Shown: positions 42,366 through 53,687, counted from the first letter of the stretch. The stretch: DNA of 64,000 nucleotides from Saccharopolyspora soli (GCF_022678645.1 NZ_JALBWV010000002.1:124001-188000); one strand, 5' to 3'. A program made the numbers and translations. Notes: generated from the sequence alone by a model not told the origin.

Positions 42366-42626
42366 GTGACTGTCGTGGAGACTGTGCTCGCCTTGGCGGT
42401 GATCCCAGCGGCCATTTATGGCCTGATCGTGCTCATCGCGATGTGGCCCAGGCTCACCCGCCCGCGTTATCGCGCGGGACAGGAGTGGGACTTCGCGCCG
42501 GTGTTCTGGGTGGCCAATCCAGCGGGTCTGAACACCGCCGCACCGATGGCAGATGTGGACTCGGAGGTCGCGCCAGAGGATGCGCGGCCCAGCACGGCTC
42601 GGGGAGGCGCACGTGGCAGCTGGTGA
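42366..42626 (+). CDS. Small membrane protein with C-terminal cytoplasmic tail
   Basis: 86 aa from GTG 42366. One hydrophobic helix at about residues 4-27 (VETVLALAVIPAAIYGLIVL) is followed by a basic WPRLTRPRYR segment and then GQEWDFAPVFWVANPAGL. The tail is acidic. The same W-x-PVFW-NP pattern occurs in small proteins of related genomes next to DUF5130 genes, by my recollection. Its last 14 bases overlap the DUF5130 start, so the two are coupled. Function unknown. Confidence 0.72.
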   Translation: MTVVETVLALAVIPAAIYGLIVLIAMWPRLTRPRYRAGQEWDFAPVFWVANPAGLNTAAPMADVDSEVAPEDARPSTARGGARGSW

Positions 42627-43116
42627 GATCGCTGGGCGGTCCGCCGCAGACGCGCGGGAGCTGAGCGCCGGTGAAGCGATGATGGCCACCGGACGGCTGT
42701 CCATCGCGCGGCGCGTCGAGCCGGACCGGCCCCGGTTGCCGTTCAGCCCCGGCCAACTCGCTCGGCTCGACGAGGCGCTGACGTTGACCAGCCGCAGCAC
42801 CGGGCTTGAGTTTGCGATCTACCTCGGCGACCTCGGTGAGGACACCCGCAAGCAAGCCGAGGAGCTGCACGCCAACCTCGGCCCGCGGGCCACCGAAGGC
42901 GTGCTGATCGCGGTTTCGCCCGGCCAGCGGAAGTTCGAGATCGTCACCGGTGACGAGGCGTACCGGCGGATCCCGGACCGCAGTTGCCAACTGGCCGCGA
43001 TGAGCATGGTGGCGTCCTTCAAAGAGGGCGAACTGATCGCTGGCCTGGTCGGCGCCCTGCGGATGCTCGCCGACGCGGCCGGGAACAGCTACCAGGAATC
43101 CCGCGCCCAGCACTAG
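42613..43116 (+). CDS. DUF5130 (TPM-like) domain protein
   Basis: 167 aa from GTG 42613, behind GGGAGG at five bases. The domain runs from about 40 to 155: PFSPGQLARLDEALTLTSRS, LEFAIYLGDLGEDTRKQAEELH, TEGVLIAVSPGQRKFEIVTG, then R-ILD-type RIPDRSCQLAAMSMVASFKEGELIAGL. This resembles the TPM fold of phosphatase-like or chaperone-like membrane proteins, but lacks a membrane helix; the coupled upstream protein supplies one. In actinobacteria DUF5130 has no established role. The pair may form a small membrane complex (inference). Confidence 0.8.
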   Translation: MAAGEIAGRSAADARELSAGEAMMATGRLSIARRVEPDRPRLPFSPGQLARLDEALTLTSRSTGLEFAIYLGDLGEDTRKQAEELHANLGPRATEGVLIAVSPGQRKFEIVTGDEAYRRIPDRSCQLAAMSMVASFKEGELIAGLVGALRMLADAAGNSYQESRAQH

Positions 43117-43166
43117 AGATTGTGCTTGTGGTCTTTTGCGTGGGGCGGACCGGCCACTTGGCGCGG

Positions 43167-43904
43167 TCACAGCAGGCCGAAGCTCTGGAAGTTCTGGAAC
43201 ATCTCGTAGGCCGACGACGTCGTGCCGACCGCGCCGGACTGCCTCGCCTGTTCGCCGTACTGCTGCTGGGCGCGCTGGCTGCTGAACACGATCACCGGGG
43301 TGTCCACGCCCAGATCGCGGAGTTCGCGCAGCAGCGCCAGTCCCGCGTCGGGTCGCCACCGGCCGTTCTCCTTGCGGCCCATGTCCTCCACGATCAGCCG
43401 GTACGGACGCTGCGACAGTTCCGCCAACGCCTCATCGGTGGTCGACACCATGGCGACCCGCACACCGTTGTCCCGGAGCTGCTCGGCCAAGATCGCGTGC
43501 GCTTCCGGCTTCTCCGCGACCCACAGCACCGCGGACGGCTCCGAGCCGACCGGCGCCTGCACCGGAGGCAGTTCGCCTTCGCCGTCACCGGAGATGTCGG
43601 GCACGTCGGGCAGCGCGGTTACCGGCATCGGCGGCGAGGCTTCCAGTGCTGCGGCGCCGACCCGGTCGCGGTCCTCCAACTGCCTGCTGAGCAGGCTCAG
43701 CTGCCGCTGGAGGTCCTGGATCATCTCGTTCTGCTGGTCGTTTAGCTCGTGCATGGTCAGCCGCTGGCCGCCGATCTCGAACTCCAGCTCCCGCCGCTCG
43801 GCGGTGCGCAGCACGCGCCCGATGGCGCGCCGGAACACGAAGATCGCCATCAGGGCGATCAACGGCCACAGCAGCTGGGCGATCGAAGAGATCAACTGAG
43901 GCAT
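43167..43904 (-). CDS. Membrane-anchored protein with coiled coil and receiver-like domain
   Basis: 245 aa, ATG at 43904 behind GGGAG. A membrane helix at about 8-25 (AQLLWPLIALMAIFVFRRAI) is followed by charged helices with heptad pattern (QQNEMIQDLQRQLSLLSRQL, about 55-75) and a Pro-rich linker. Residues about 125-230 have a receiver-like alternation: AVLWVAEKPEAHAILAEQL, VRVAMVSTTDEALAELSQR, RLIVEDMGR, LGVDTPVIVFSS. The Asp in VEDMG could be the phospho-acceptor analogue, but the conserved Lys near the end is absent, so it is probably a pseudo-receiver. I see no kinase nearby. Convergent with the DUF5130 gene. Confidence 0.65.
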   Translation of the reverse strand: MPQLISSIAQLLWPLIALMAIFVFRRAIGRVLRTAERRELEFEIGGQRLTMHELNDQQNEMIQDLQRQLSLLSRQLEDRDRVGAAALEASPPMPVTALPDVPDISGDGEGELPPVQAPVGSEPSAVLWVAEKPEAHAILAEQLRDNGVRVAMVSTTDEALAELSQRPYRLIVEDMGRKENGRWRPDAGLALLRELRDLGVDTPVIVFSSQRAQQQYGEQARQSGAVGTTSSAYEMFQNFQSFGLL

Positions 43905-43993
43905 CGACGCTCCCACCCTCACGCCGCACAGATCACCAGCAGCTTACGCGCCGTGCCCGACCGAGCACGAAACGTGTTTGCGGGGTGTTTCGC

Positions 43994-44050
43994 GATGAGT
44001 GAAGGGCACCTTTGACCGAGCAAGCCGGTCGAAGGTGCCCTTCACTCATC
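43994..44050. terminator. 25-bp hairpin after the PepN gene
   Basis: Arms at 43994-44018 and 44026-44050 pair with one G-T and enclose a seven-base loop. The core GAGTGAAGGGCACCTT is a variant of the hairpins at 28656 and 47623. It lies 12 bp past the PepN stop. Confidence 0.85.
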
Positions 44051-44061
44051 ACCCTTGCGGG

Positions 44062-46638
<2,577 letters not shown>

Positions 46639-46777
46639 GGATCACCTCGTTGTTGTTCGTCGGGGACTGGTCGGGCCAGGGACCGGGCGGGCACCTGGCG
46701 CAAGGCATCAAATCACGTCCGCGTGCGGGCGCGCCGCCGGGCAGGTCCGGCTTCGTCGTCGGCGTGTCGGGTCGGTG

Positions 46778-46803
46778 GGAAGACAATCGGCTCTACCGGG
46801 GTT
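46778..46803 (+). promoter_or_regulatory. SigR/SigH-type promoter: GGAAG-N18-GTT
   Basis: GGAAG at 46778-46782 and GTT at 46801-46803 are 18 bases apart, matching the GGAAT-N18/19-GTT consensus of thiol-stress sigma factors SigR (Streptomyces) and SigH (Mycobacterium). The next genes are a 24-codon frame and a mycothiol-type DsbA-like protein, a known class of SigH/SigR target, which supports the call. Confidence 0.6.
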
Positions 46804-46867
46804 GGTACCCATGACGGCGCGTGCCCGAACGCGCCTGCGATCGGACTTTTCGAACACCGGAGGCGTC

Positions 46868-46942
46868 ATGGGCGGAAACTTCGCGCGCCGCGCCCGTGCA
46901 GGCCGACCGGTCGTGGGTGTCGCGCAACTACTGGAGGCTTGA
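46868..46942 (+). CDS. 24-aa leader-type open frame coupled to the DsbA-like gene
   Basis: A GGAGG four bases before ATG 46868 starts a frame of 24 codons ([20 protein letters not shown], then LLEA) whose TGA overlaps the ATG of the DsbA-like gene (TGATG). Its start signal is as strong as any in the window. It contains several arginines and no regulatory codon run. It could be a translational leader or simply a coupling frame. Confidence 0.45.
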   Translation: MGGNFARRARAGRPVVGVAQLLEA

Positions 46943-47556
46943 TGAGCACCGCTGCCCGACCCAGGGTCGACTTCTACTTCGACCCGGTGTGCCCGTTCGC
47001 GTGGGTGTCCTCGCGCTGGATCCTGGAGGTCGCCAAGGTCCGCGACATCGACCTGCACTTCAGGGTGATGAGCCTGGCGGTGTTGAACGAGGGCCGCGAC
47101 CTGCCCGAGCAGTACCTGGAGCTGATGGTCAAGGCGTGGGGTCCGGTGCGGGTGGCCATCGCCGCCGCCAAGCACCACGGCGAGGAGGTCCTGGAGCCGC
47201 TGTACACCGCGATGGGCACCCGGCTGCACAACCAGGGCAACAAGGACTTCGAGCAGGTGATCGCCGAGTCGCTGGACGAGGTGGGCCTGCCCGCGTCGCT
47301 GGCCGAAGCGGCGGGCAGCGCGGAGTACGACGAGGAGCTGCGGGCGAGCCACCACGCGGGCATGGACCCGGTCGGCGACGAGGTCGGCACGCCGACCATC
47401 CACGTCGACGGGGTGGCGTTCTTCGGGCCGGTGATCACCCGCATCCCGCGCGGCGAGGAGGCAGCGACGATGTTCGACGGTGCGCTGGCGCTGGCGCGCT
47501 TCCCGTACTTCTTCGAGCTCAAGCGCACCCGCACCGAGTCACCCCAGTACGACTGA
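46942..47556 (+). CDS. DsbA-like mycothiol-dependent oxidoreductase (Rv2466c-like)
   Basis: 204 aa, ATG at 46942, with TGGAGG upstream. The thioredoxin-like N-terminus is [20 protein letters not shown] at residues 8-27, giving a CPFA active site with only one cysteine. A helical insertion follows, and the cis-Pro region is [16 protein letters not shown] near 150-165. Relatives in mycobacteria (Rv2466c) use mycothiol and act as thiol-stress-induced reductases; some have CPWC, others a single Cys. A SigR/SigH-type promoter and a coupled leader frame precede it, consistent with oxidative-stress induction. Cytoplasmic; no signal peptide. Confidence 0.85.
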   Translation: MSTAARPRVDFYFDPVCPFAWVSSRWILEVAKVRDIDLHFRVMSLAVLNEGRDLPEQYLELMVKAWGPVRVAIAAAKHHGEEVLEPLYTAMGTRLHNQGNKDFEQVIAESLDEVGLPASLAEAAGSAEYDEELRASHHAGMDPVGDEVGTPTIHVDGVAFFGPVITRIPRGEEAATMFDGALALARFPYFFELKRTRTESPQYD

Positions 47557-47622
47557 CCGGCAGTAGCCGCGAGTGCGCAACCGGGTTGGAGCCACTTCGT
47601 CCCCCACACGGTGCGGACGAAT

Positions 47623-47675
47623 GAGGTGAGGGGCACCCTTCACCAACTTACTTGGTAAAGGGTGCCCCTCACCTC
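47623..47675. terminator. 24-bp hairpin after the DsbA-like gene
   Basis: Arms at 47623-47646 and 47652-47675 with one mismatch and a five-base loop. The core GAGGTGAGGGGCACCCTT is the same as in the hairpin at 28656-28708. It lies between the DsbA-like gene and the endonuclease V gene, which are co-directional, so it serves as a terminator or boundary. Confidence 0.8.
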
Positions 47676-47747
47676 TCACCTGAACGGGGTCGTGAGTGCG
47701 TAACCGGGTTGGAATCCGGTTGTGCACTCACGACTACGATCGGCGGT

Positions 47748-48413
47748 GTGATCCGCGTGCGCGACCTGCACCCTTGGCCGTCGACCGAGGCCGAAGCCGT
47801 TGCGATCCAAGAACAACTGCGTCCACTGGTGCGCTTCGACGGGGAGCCCGCGGGGGTGCGCACGGCCGCCGGACTCGACGTCGCGTACCGGGAGGGCTCG
47901 GACCAGTTGGTCGCCGCGGTGACCGTGCTCGACGTGGCGACGCTGTCCGTTCTGGACAGTTCGGTCGTGCACGGGAAGGCGGAATTTCCTTATGTCCCAG
48001 GGCTGTTCGCGTTCCGCGAAGCTCCGTCGCTGCTGCGGGCGCTGTCGGAGTTGTCGGTCGAACCGGACGTCCTGGTCTGCGACGGGCAGGGCCTGGCGCA
48101 TCCCCGGCGCTTCGGCCTCGCCTGCCACCTCGGCGTGCTGACTGACATCCCGAGCATCGGTGTCGGCAAGACCGCGATGGGCCGCTACGAGCCGCCAGGC
48201 GAGGAGCGGGGCGCGTGGTCACCGCTGCGGTTCGACGACGAGGTCGTCGGCCGGGCCCTGCGCACGCAGGCGGGGGTGAAGCCGGTGTTCGTCTCCGTGG
48301 GCCACCACTTCACCCTCGACGGAGCCTGCAACCTGGTGCTGCGCCTGGCCCCGAAGTACCGCCTCCCGGAGACGACCCGAACGGCGGACAGCTTGGGCCG
48401 TCGATCGGTATGA
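47748..48413 (+). CDS. nfi: Endonuclease V (deoxyinosine 3'-endonuclease)
   Basis: 221 aa from GTG 47748. The RNase-H-like catalytic core is present: the GLDVAY strand near 42-47 (first Asp), VLVCDGQGLAHPRRFGLACHLG near 105-126 (second catalytic residue and substrate loop), and IPSIGVGKT near 130-138. The last acidic ligand is in the helix after HHFTLDGACNLVLRL near 185-199. The enzyme nicks DNA one base 3' to deoxyinosine and so repairs deaminated adenine. Length is normal. The downstream gene converges. Confidence 0.9.
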   Translation: MIRVRDLHPWPSTEAEAVAIQEQLRPLVRFDGEPAGVRTAAGLDVAYREGSDQLVAAVTVLDVATLSVLDSSVVHGKAEFPYVPGLFAFREAPSLLRALSELSVEPDVLVCDGQGLAHPRRFGLACHLGVLTDIPSIGVGKTAMGRYEPPGEERGAWSPLRFDDEVVGRALRTQAGVKPVFVSVGHHFTLDGACNLVLRLAPKYRLPETTRTADSLGRRSV

Positions 48414-48441
48414 ACGCCGACGTTCGCCCTCGGTGTGGTGA

Positions 48442-48816
48442 CTACTGCGGTTCACCGGTCTTTCGGGGCGCCTTGCCGGTGTAGTCTTCGATCAGATCGC
48501 CAGATTCGTCCCATCGCTGGCGTTTCAGCAGATCCCCGAGATCGTTGAATTCTTCGTACCTGGCGAGCTGCCCGGTCGGGTACCACTCACGCCATTCACC
48601 AACGGCCTGCCCGTGATCGCACTGCCCTTCCAATTGTTTGGTCCCGTCGGTGAACCACTCGAACTGCGGGCCGTGTTCGATTCCGTTTTCGTAGTTCGTC
48701 AGCTCGATCATGGTCCCATCGGGACCGAAGTCGACGATCTCGCCGGTGAAGGGCATTCCCCGGTACGAAGTGATCATGCGATCGTCCATGGAGGTTTCCG
48801 CTCTATTGACGCGCAT
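48442..48816 (-). CDS. YwqK-family immunity protein (MORN-like repeats)
   Basis: 124 aa from ATG 48816, beginning two bases before the toxin stop (TGAG-ATG arrangement). The repeats typical of YwqK proteins are seen: YRGMPFTGEIVDFGPDG, IELTNYENGIEHGPQFEWF, LEGQCDHGQAVGEWREWY and GQLARYEEFNDLGDLL. In Bacillus the adjacent ywqJ-ywqK genes are toxin and antitoxin, and here the preceding gene encodes a YwqJ-type deaminase toxin, so this should be its immunity protein. It overlaps nothing else and ends the polymorphic toxin operon. Confidence 0.85.
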   Translation of the reverse strand: MRVNRAETSMDDRMITSYRGMPFTGEIVDFGPDGTMIELTNYENGIEHGPQFEWFTDGTKQLEGQCDHGQAVGEWREWYPTGQLARYEEFNDLGDLLKRQRWDESGDLIEDYTGKAPRKTGEPQ

Positions 48817-48817
48817 C

Positions 48818-51800
48818 TCACTCACCCGGGTCCTCGCCGTCTGTTCGCAGGCCGCCATCGTTCTCAATTGAATGCTTGCTGTCAGTGTAGCGGTAGTCGT
48901 ACGGGTTGTAGGAGAAGCGTCCGGTGTAGCTGGGCACCCCGCGGAGCATGGTGTCGCAGTTCGCGCACGCCGCTGCTTCGTTGCCGATGGACATGTTGCC
49001 GCCGTTCTTGATCCAGCGCGGATCGAACCGCAACTCGTCGAGGGTGGCCCTGGTCACCGGCTCCCCGCTGCGCTCGCGCGCCCACAGCAGTTCATTGATG
49101 GCCTTCACCTCGGCATGTCTCAGGGGCTTGTCGAAGTGCGGTTTTCCGTCGAGCACGGTGTCGTTGCCATCGCGGTCCTTGACGACCGTGGTCTCGGATT
49201 CCATCACCGGGTATTGCCAACGGCCCAGGGCCTCGTGATTCTCGCGGAGAAGCGGGTGGAGGTTGTCGGTCTTCAGCAAGTCGTTCGGACGCCCGTTGAC
49301 GCCTTCGGTGATCATTCCTGTGCGGAGGTCGATAGCGACGGCCGAGCAGGGGCCTTCTTTTTTGCCGGTTCCCGGCGCGATAGATTCCGATCGCTCCTGC
49401 GAAAGGTTCTGGATGTAATCCCGAACGGGAACGAAATTACCGTCCTTGTCCTTGACGTGGGTGATGAGCTCATCGCCGTTGCGTCTGACCCGGTCCTCCG
49501 GCAAGTTCTCAACGAGCGAGCCTCGCGTCCGGTCGGAAGGACCGTTCTGCGAAAATTCCGGGGTTTCCCCTGGATCCGTTATCGGGGTGTCGGAGAAGTC
49601 GATCGGGTTGTCGGAGAATTCATCGGCAGCCGGTGGCTTGTACTGCGTCGGATCCTCATTATCCTGATCATCAGCCGTCTCATCGGATGCGTTCTGGTCG
49701 TTGTCCGACGGTTCGTCGCCCGGCTTCTCATCCGACTTCGAGTCCGTGACGTCCTGTTGGTCACTGGTCGCGGGATCGTGCTCGGGCGGCTTCGGCGAGC
49801 CTTCCTGCGTGATCTCGAACCGGCCAGGGCTGGTTTCGCGGATGGCGGGCAGCTGGTTCCCGGCCGCGTCCGCCTGGTAGACGTCCCGGCGCCGCCACAC
49901 GCCGTTGGCGTCCGGGCCGTTGTAGTAGCGGTTGCGGTAATCGGGGTCCTGGATGCGGTCCTCGATCCGTTCCTTGAAGTCCGGATGTCCCGGGGTCTCG
50001 ATGCCGAGTTCCTCGCCCCGCGGCGGATTTCCCCGAGCCTCGGCGTCGTCGGGCTGGCTTCCCGGGTCTTGGCCGTCACGGGTCGGGTGGAAGCCGTCGT
50101 TGCTGGCTGGGGTGGTGGTGCCGTCGGGGTTGTGGGTGTCCCAGCCTCCGTTCGGGGGCCAGCCCGGACGGCCGTCGGGGCCCATGTCACTGGCGAAGAC
50201 GCGGCCGTTGCCGTCGGTCCAGGCCAGGCCGCGTGGTGCGGTGACTGGGACGCCGAGTTCGTTGGACAGGTCTCGGGCGAGGCCGCTGGTGCCCGCGTCG
50301 CAGGACAGCAGGCGGATCGGTTTGCCGTCCCAGTTCGGGTCGTTGCGGAGCATGTCGGCGAATTCCTTCGCGGTGAAGGTGTGGTCGCCGATGCGGACTC
50401 GTCCGTCGGGCAGCGCGTGCACGTCCACGGTGTGGTGCACACCGTCGTCGGGCACGCGCTGCGCGAGGTCGCGCATGTTGGGGTCGGTGTGGAAGGACGA
50501 GCCGCCTGGTGTGTTGTCGCGTTGGGCTGCCGCGTCGTCGATCTGCTGCTGGCGTTCCGGAGTTCCGGGGTCCGCGTCGCCGTCGTCGTGGTGCCGCGGG
50601 TCGGAGTCCGGGGTGGCGTCGGGGCGCTGGTCGGGCCCGGAGTCCTTCGGGTGCGTCGGGTCCGAGCCGTCGGGCTGCGAGCCCGAACCGTCGCGGCGAC
50701 CGTCCGGGCCGGTGCCTTCTGGCCGTGCGCCCTGCGGTGTCGGCTGGCCGTTCGGCCGCTGATCCGCACCAGGGCGCGACGGTCCGTCGGGTCGCTGTGT
50801 GCCGTCTGGACGCGTTGTTCCGTCAGGGCGCGAACTGCTGTCCGGACGCGGTGAACTTCCATCCGGTCGCGCGGGAGGACCGTCGGGACGAGGTGGTGTT
50901 GCGTCGGGCCGTGGCATTGCGCCGTCGGGGCGCTGGTGCATCGGTCCGGGACGGGAGCCTGGCCCTTGCGGGGTCGAATCCTGCGGGCGCATCGGACCGC
51001 CGTCGGGGGTGCGCTGGTGCGGCACGCCCGGTCGGACGGGGCCGTCCGGGCCGCCGTGCGGTCGCATCGGCGTGTCGGATGGCGCTGGCCCGCGCGCTGC
51101 TGCGCTGGTCGGCCGGTCCGGTGTTCGAGGCCCGTCCGAGCGCGGAGGACCGCTCGGACGCCCGGTGTCCGGGCGTGGTCCGGCGTCGCCGCCCATCGGG
51201 CGACCCGCCGCGCCGGGGGAGCCCGAAGTACCGGTCCATCCGCCGCCAGCGCCAGGGCGGCCCGCACCGCCACCGGCAGACGGCGCTCCACCTGCGCCAG
51301 CACCAGGCGCACCGGCCATCCCACCAGCCATGCCACCGCCACCTGCGGCGGCGGGCTGGTCGGCTCGCGGTGCGTTGGACGTGGGCATCGGCCCGGCCAC
51401 GCCCGGTGCCGCGGCTGCTGCCGGAGCGTCCACATTGGATGCCGCAGCGGTGCTGGCCGGAGTGTTCGGAGAACGGTCGGCGCCACCACCGGAGCTCGGC
51501 ACCCCGCCGCCCGCACCGCCACCGTGCGGTACAGCACCGCCACCACCGGCCGCTGCGCCACCGGAGGAAGGGTCTTGCGAGCCGCCTCCGGACGGCGCGT
51601 GGCCACCGCCACCGCCGGAGGACGAGTCCGCACCGCCACCGCCGGACGATGCATGGCTGGCACCGCCGGAGGAGCCACCGGAGTCCGATGGACCGGGGTC
51701 GCCCGCGGACGAGCTGCGTGCCGATGCACCCGAGTCGGCTTGCGAACCGCCTCCGTCACCGGACGAATGCGACGAGCTGGGGGAGTCCACATGGGACGGA

Positions 51801-53344
51801 CCAGATCCCGAGCCGCCGGACGAACTCGGCGAGTCGGACGAACTCGCCGACATCGTCTCCGGTCGCGACGAACCGCCGCCACCGGAGGACGAGCCGGAAT
51901 CCCCCGCCGCCGAACGGGATTCGCCGCCCCCGGAGGACGGGCTATCCCCGGATGCGCTGTGCGACGACCCGCCGGAACCGCTGGACGAGTCACCGCCGGA
52001 GTCTCCGCTGGAGCGGGTGGAAGCACCGCTGTCCCCGCCGCTTGAGCCTCCTGAACCCGAGCCGGAGTCGCCATCGGAGCTCGAACCGGATCCGCCACCG
52101 GAGCCACTGCCCGAACCGGAGCCGGAGTCGCCAGCAGAGCCCGAACCGGATGCGGCGCCGCCGGAGCCACCGTCAGAACCGGAGCCGGAGGCCGCACCGC
52201 CCCCGTCAGCGCCGCTCGAACCGGAGCCAGAGCTCGCGCCGCCCCCGCCGGAGTCCGATCCGCCCCCACCGTCGGAACCGGAGCCGGACGCCGCGCCGCC
52301 GCCAGCCCCGTCGCCGGAGCCGCCGGCGCCACTGGTGTCGGGAACGTCGACGTCGCCCGCGCCCCCGAGTGCTTCGCCTCCGGCGCCCATTCCGGCTCCA
52401 GTAACGCCGCCGGACATCGCGCCGGTGCCGACGTCGCCCCAGTCGACCTTGCCTTCGGTGATCAGCTGCTCAGCGACACTGCCGACCGCGCCTTCGGCGG
52501 CGCCGAGGGCCCCCTCCTTCACCGCCGTCTTGCCGAGCGCCGCTGCGGCGCTCTCCGCGGCCTCACCGGCCGCGTCACCAGCGGCCTCGCCCGCCGCGCG
52601 ACCGGCCGCCCGGCCCGCCGCGCCGCCTGCGGCGTCCCCGGCGGCATCTCCGACGGCGTCCCCGGCCTGCTTGCCGAATGCTTTGCCCGCGCCTTCGAAA
52701 ACGCCACCGACCGCACCGCCGATGGCACCGCTGATGGCCGCGTCCTTGAACTTCCCGCCGTCGAAGCCGTCCCGCTCGCCCGAGGCGATCTGCACGCCCT
52801 GCACAGCGAACTCGATCGCGACCGAGGTGGCGATCTCGATGGCGACGTTCTTCACGATGGCTATCACGAGCTGCTTGAAGATCTGCAGCACGACGGTCCG
52901 CGTGACGGCTTGGGCTGCGGCGATGCCAGCCGTCGAGGCGCCGAAGGTGAACGGTCCGGCGGCGATCATCGCGGCGATCTGGATGGCCAGCGCGATCAGT
53001 GACGCGATGATCGTCAGCTTCGTGTGCTCGACGTCGAGTGCGGCGTCGTCGCAGCTCTTGGCGAGCTTTTCGCACGCTTCCTTGAGTTTCGGCAGCGCGG
53101 CCTCGCCGCCGTCGCCGATGTCCTGCCACAGCTTGGCGAAGGCGTCGGCGGTCTCGCCCTCCATCGCGCCTTTCGCCTGCTCCGCGCCGCGGTTGGCGGC
53201 GGACTTGACGTTTTCGATCCCGTCGGCGGCGGCGCGCCACGCATCGGCCATCCGGCGCATCGCGTCTTCGTCGCCTTCCGGCCAGGACTCACCGACGACG
53301 ATGGGCAATAACCACTTGACCTCGTCGGGCATTTCGATGCTCAC
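48818..53344 (-). CDS. Giant polymorphic toxin: WXG-like N-terminus, low-complexity linker, caspase-like region, YwqJ deaminase
   Basis: 1508 aa. Residues 1-110 resemble the helical WXG100-like export domain, with a Pro-Glu-Gly start and W-x-A-A-x-G pattern (AMRRMADAWRAAADGIENVK). A hydrophobic stretch is at about 110-180, followed by Ala/Gly-rich sequence. Gly/Ser repeats cover about 340-640 and Pro/Arg/Asp repeats (RPDG, PRPD) about 640-960. Near 960-1040 an ordered domain has VHHTVDVHALPDG and IRLLSCDAGTSGLARDLSN, a His and a Cys in a caspase-like arrangement. From about 1320 the YwqJ deaminase follows, with CSAVAIDL, the zinc motif RHAEV near 1410 and CANC near 1461. The toxin probably leaves through a type VII system and deaminates nucleotides or nucleic acid. 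WXG100 and YbaB-like genes precede it, and YwqK follows it. Confidence 0.85.
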   Translation of the reverse strand: MSIEMPDEVKWLLPIVVGESWPEGDEDAMRRMADAWRAAADGIENVKSAANRGAEQAKGAMEGETADAFAKLWQDIGDGGEAALPKLKEACEKLAKSCDDAALDVEHTKLTIIASLIALAIQIAAMIAAGPFTFGASTAGIAAAQAVTRTVVLQIFKQLVIAIVKNVAIEIATSVAIEFAVQGVQIASGERDGFDGGKFKDAAISGAIGGAVGGVFEGAGKAFGKQAGDAVGDAAGDAAGGAAGRAAGRAAGEAAGDAAGEAAESAAAALGKTAVKEGALGAAEGAVGSVAEQLITEGKVDWGDVGTGAMSGGVTGAGMGAGGEALGGAGDVDVPDTSGAGGSGDGAGGGAASGSGSDGGGGSDSGGGGASSGSGSSGADGGGAASGSGSDGGSGGAASGSGSAGDSGSGSGSGSGGGSGSSSDGDSGSGSGGSSGGDSGASTRSSGDSGGDSSSGSGGSSHSASGDSPSSGGGESRSAAGDSGSSSGGGGSSRPETMSASSSDSPSSSGGSGSGPSHVDSPSSSHSSGDGGGSQADSGASARSSSAGDPGPSDSGGSSGGASHASSGGGGADSSSGGGGGHAPSGGGSQDPSSGGAAAGGGGAVPHGGGAGGGVPSSGGGADRSPNTPASTAAASNVDAPAAAAAPGVAGPMPTSNAPRADQPAAAGGGGMAGGMAGAPGAGAGGAPSAGGGAGRPGAGGGWTGTSGSPGAAGRPMGGDAGPRPDTGRPSGPPRSDGPRTPDRPTSAAARGPAPSDTPMRPHGGPDGPVRPGVPHQRTPDGGPMRPQDSTPQGPGSRPGPMHQRPDGAMPRPDATPPRPDGPPARPDGSSPRPDSSSRPDGTTRPDGTQRPDGPSRPGADQRPNGQPTPQGARPEGTGPDGRRDGSGSQPDGSDPTHPKDSGPDQRPDATPDSDPRHHDDGDADPGTPERQQQIDDAAAQRDNTPGGSSFHTDPNMRDLAQRVPDDGVHHTVDVHALPDGRVRIGDHTFTAKEFADMLRNDPNWDGKPIRLLSCDAGTSGLARDLSNELGVPVTAPRGLAWTDGNGRVFASDMGPDGRPGWPPNGGWDTHNPDGTTTPASNDGFHPTRDGQDPGSQPDDAEARGNPPRGEELGIETPGHPDFKERIEDRIQDPDYRNRYYNGPDANGVWRRRDVYQADAAGNQLPAIRETSPGRFEITQEGSPKPPEHDPATSDQQDVTDSKSDEKPGDEPSDNDQNASDETADDQDNEDPTQYKPPAADEFSDNPIDFSDTPITDPGETPEFSQNGPSDRTRGSLVENLPEDRVRRNGDELITHVKDKDGNFVPVRDYIQNLSQERSESIAPGTGKKEGPCSAVAIDLRTGMITEGVNGRPNDLLKTDNLHPLLRENHEALGRWQYPVMESETTVVKDRDGNDTVLDGKPHFDKPLRHAEVKAINELLWARERSGEPVTRATLDELRFDPRWIKNGGNMSIGNEAAACANCDTMLRGVPSYTGRFSYNPYDYRYTDSKHSIENDGGLRTDGEDPGE

Positions 53345-53357
53345 GAAAAGTCAACTC

Positions 53358-53687
53358 CTACGAGGGCATGTTCGAGCCGGACTTGCCGATGTCGGCAGCG
53401 GATTTCGCATCCCCGGACTCGGTGTCGTCGGCGGTGGCCTTGAGGTTGTCATCGATGTCACCAAGCGCCTTGACGACCTTCTTGAGGCTGTCCAGCACGC
53501 TGTCCCGACCCTTGGTGTAGTCCTTGGCGAAGTTCTGCCCGGCCTCGTCGTTGCCCCAGCACTCGCCCTCGCCGTCCAAAGCGGACTTCAGGGTCTGCAT
53601 GACCTTGTCCAGGTCGTCACCGGAGTCGCCGACCTTCTTGCCACCCGAGCGGATTTCCTCGGGCTCCATCCGCATCTTGCCGCTCAT
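53358..53687 (-). CDS. WXG100-like type VII secretion partner
   Basis: 109 aa. Helical, acidic, with the CWGNDEAGQNFAKDY turn at about residues 43-57 (a W-G in place of W-x-G) and YTKGRDSVLDSLKKVVKALG after it. Small proteins of this layout form the partner for WXG-like toxin N-termini. Its ATG overlaps the YbaB-like stop by four bases, and its stop lies 13 bp from the toxin start, so all three are in one operon. A C-terminal acidic, Ser-rich tail is present. Confidence 0.85.
   Translation of the reverse strand: MSGKMRMEPEEIRSGGKKVGDSGDDLDKVMQTLKSALDGEGECWGNDEAGQNFAKDYTKGRDSVLDSLKKVVKALGDIDDNLKATADDTESGDAKSAADIGKSGSNMPS

Noticed and set aside
49579-52332. Alternative long frames inside the toxin gene
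   Set aside because: They come from Gly/Ser and Pro/Arg low-complexity DNA; only the 1508-aa frame has both a WXG-like N-terminus and the deaminase.
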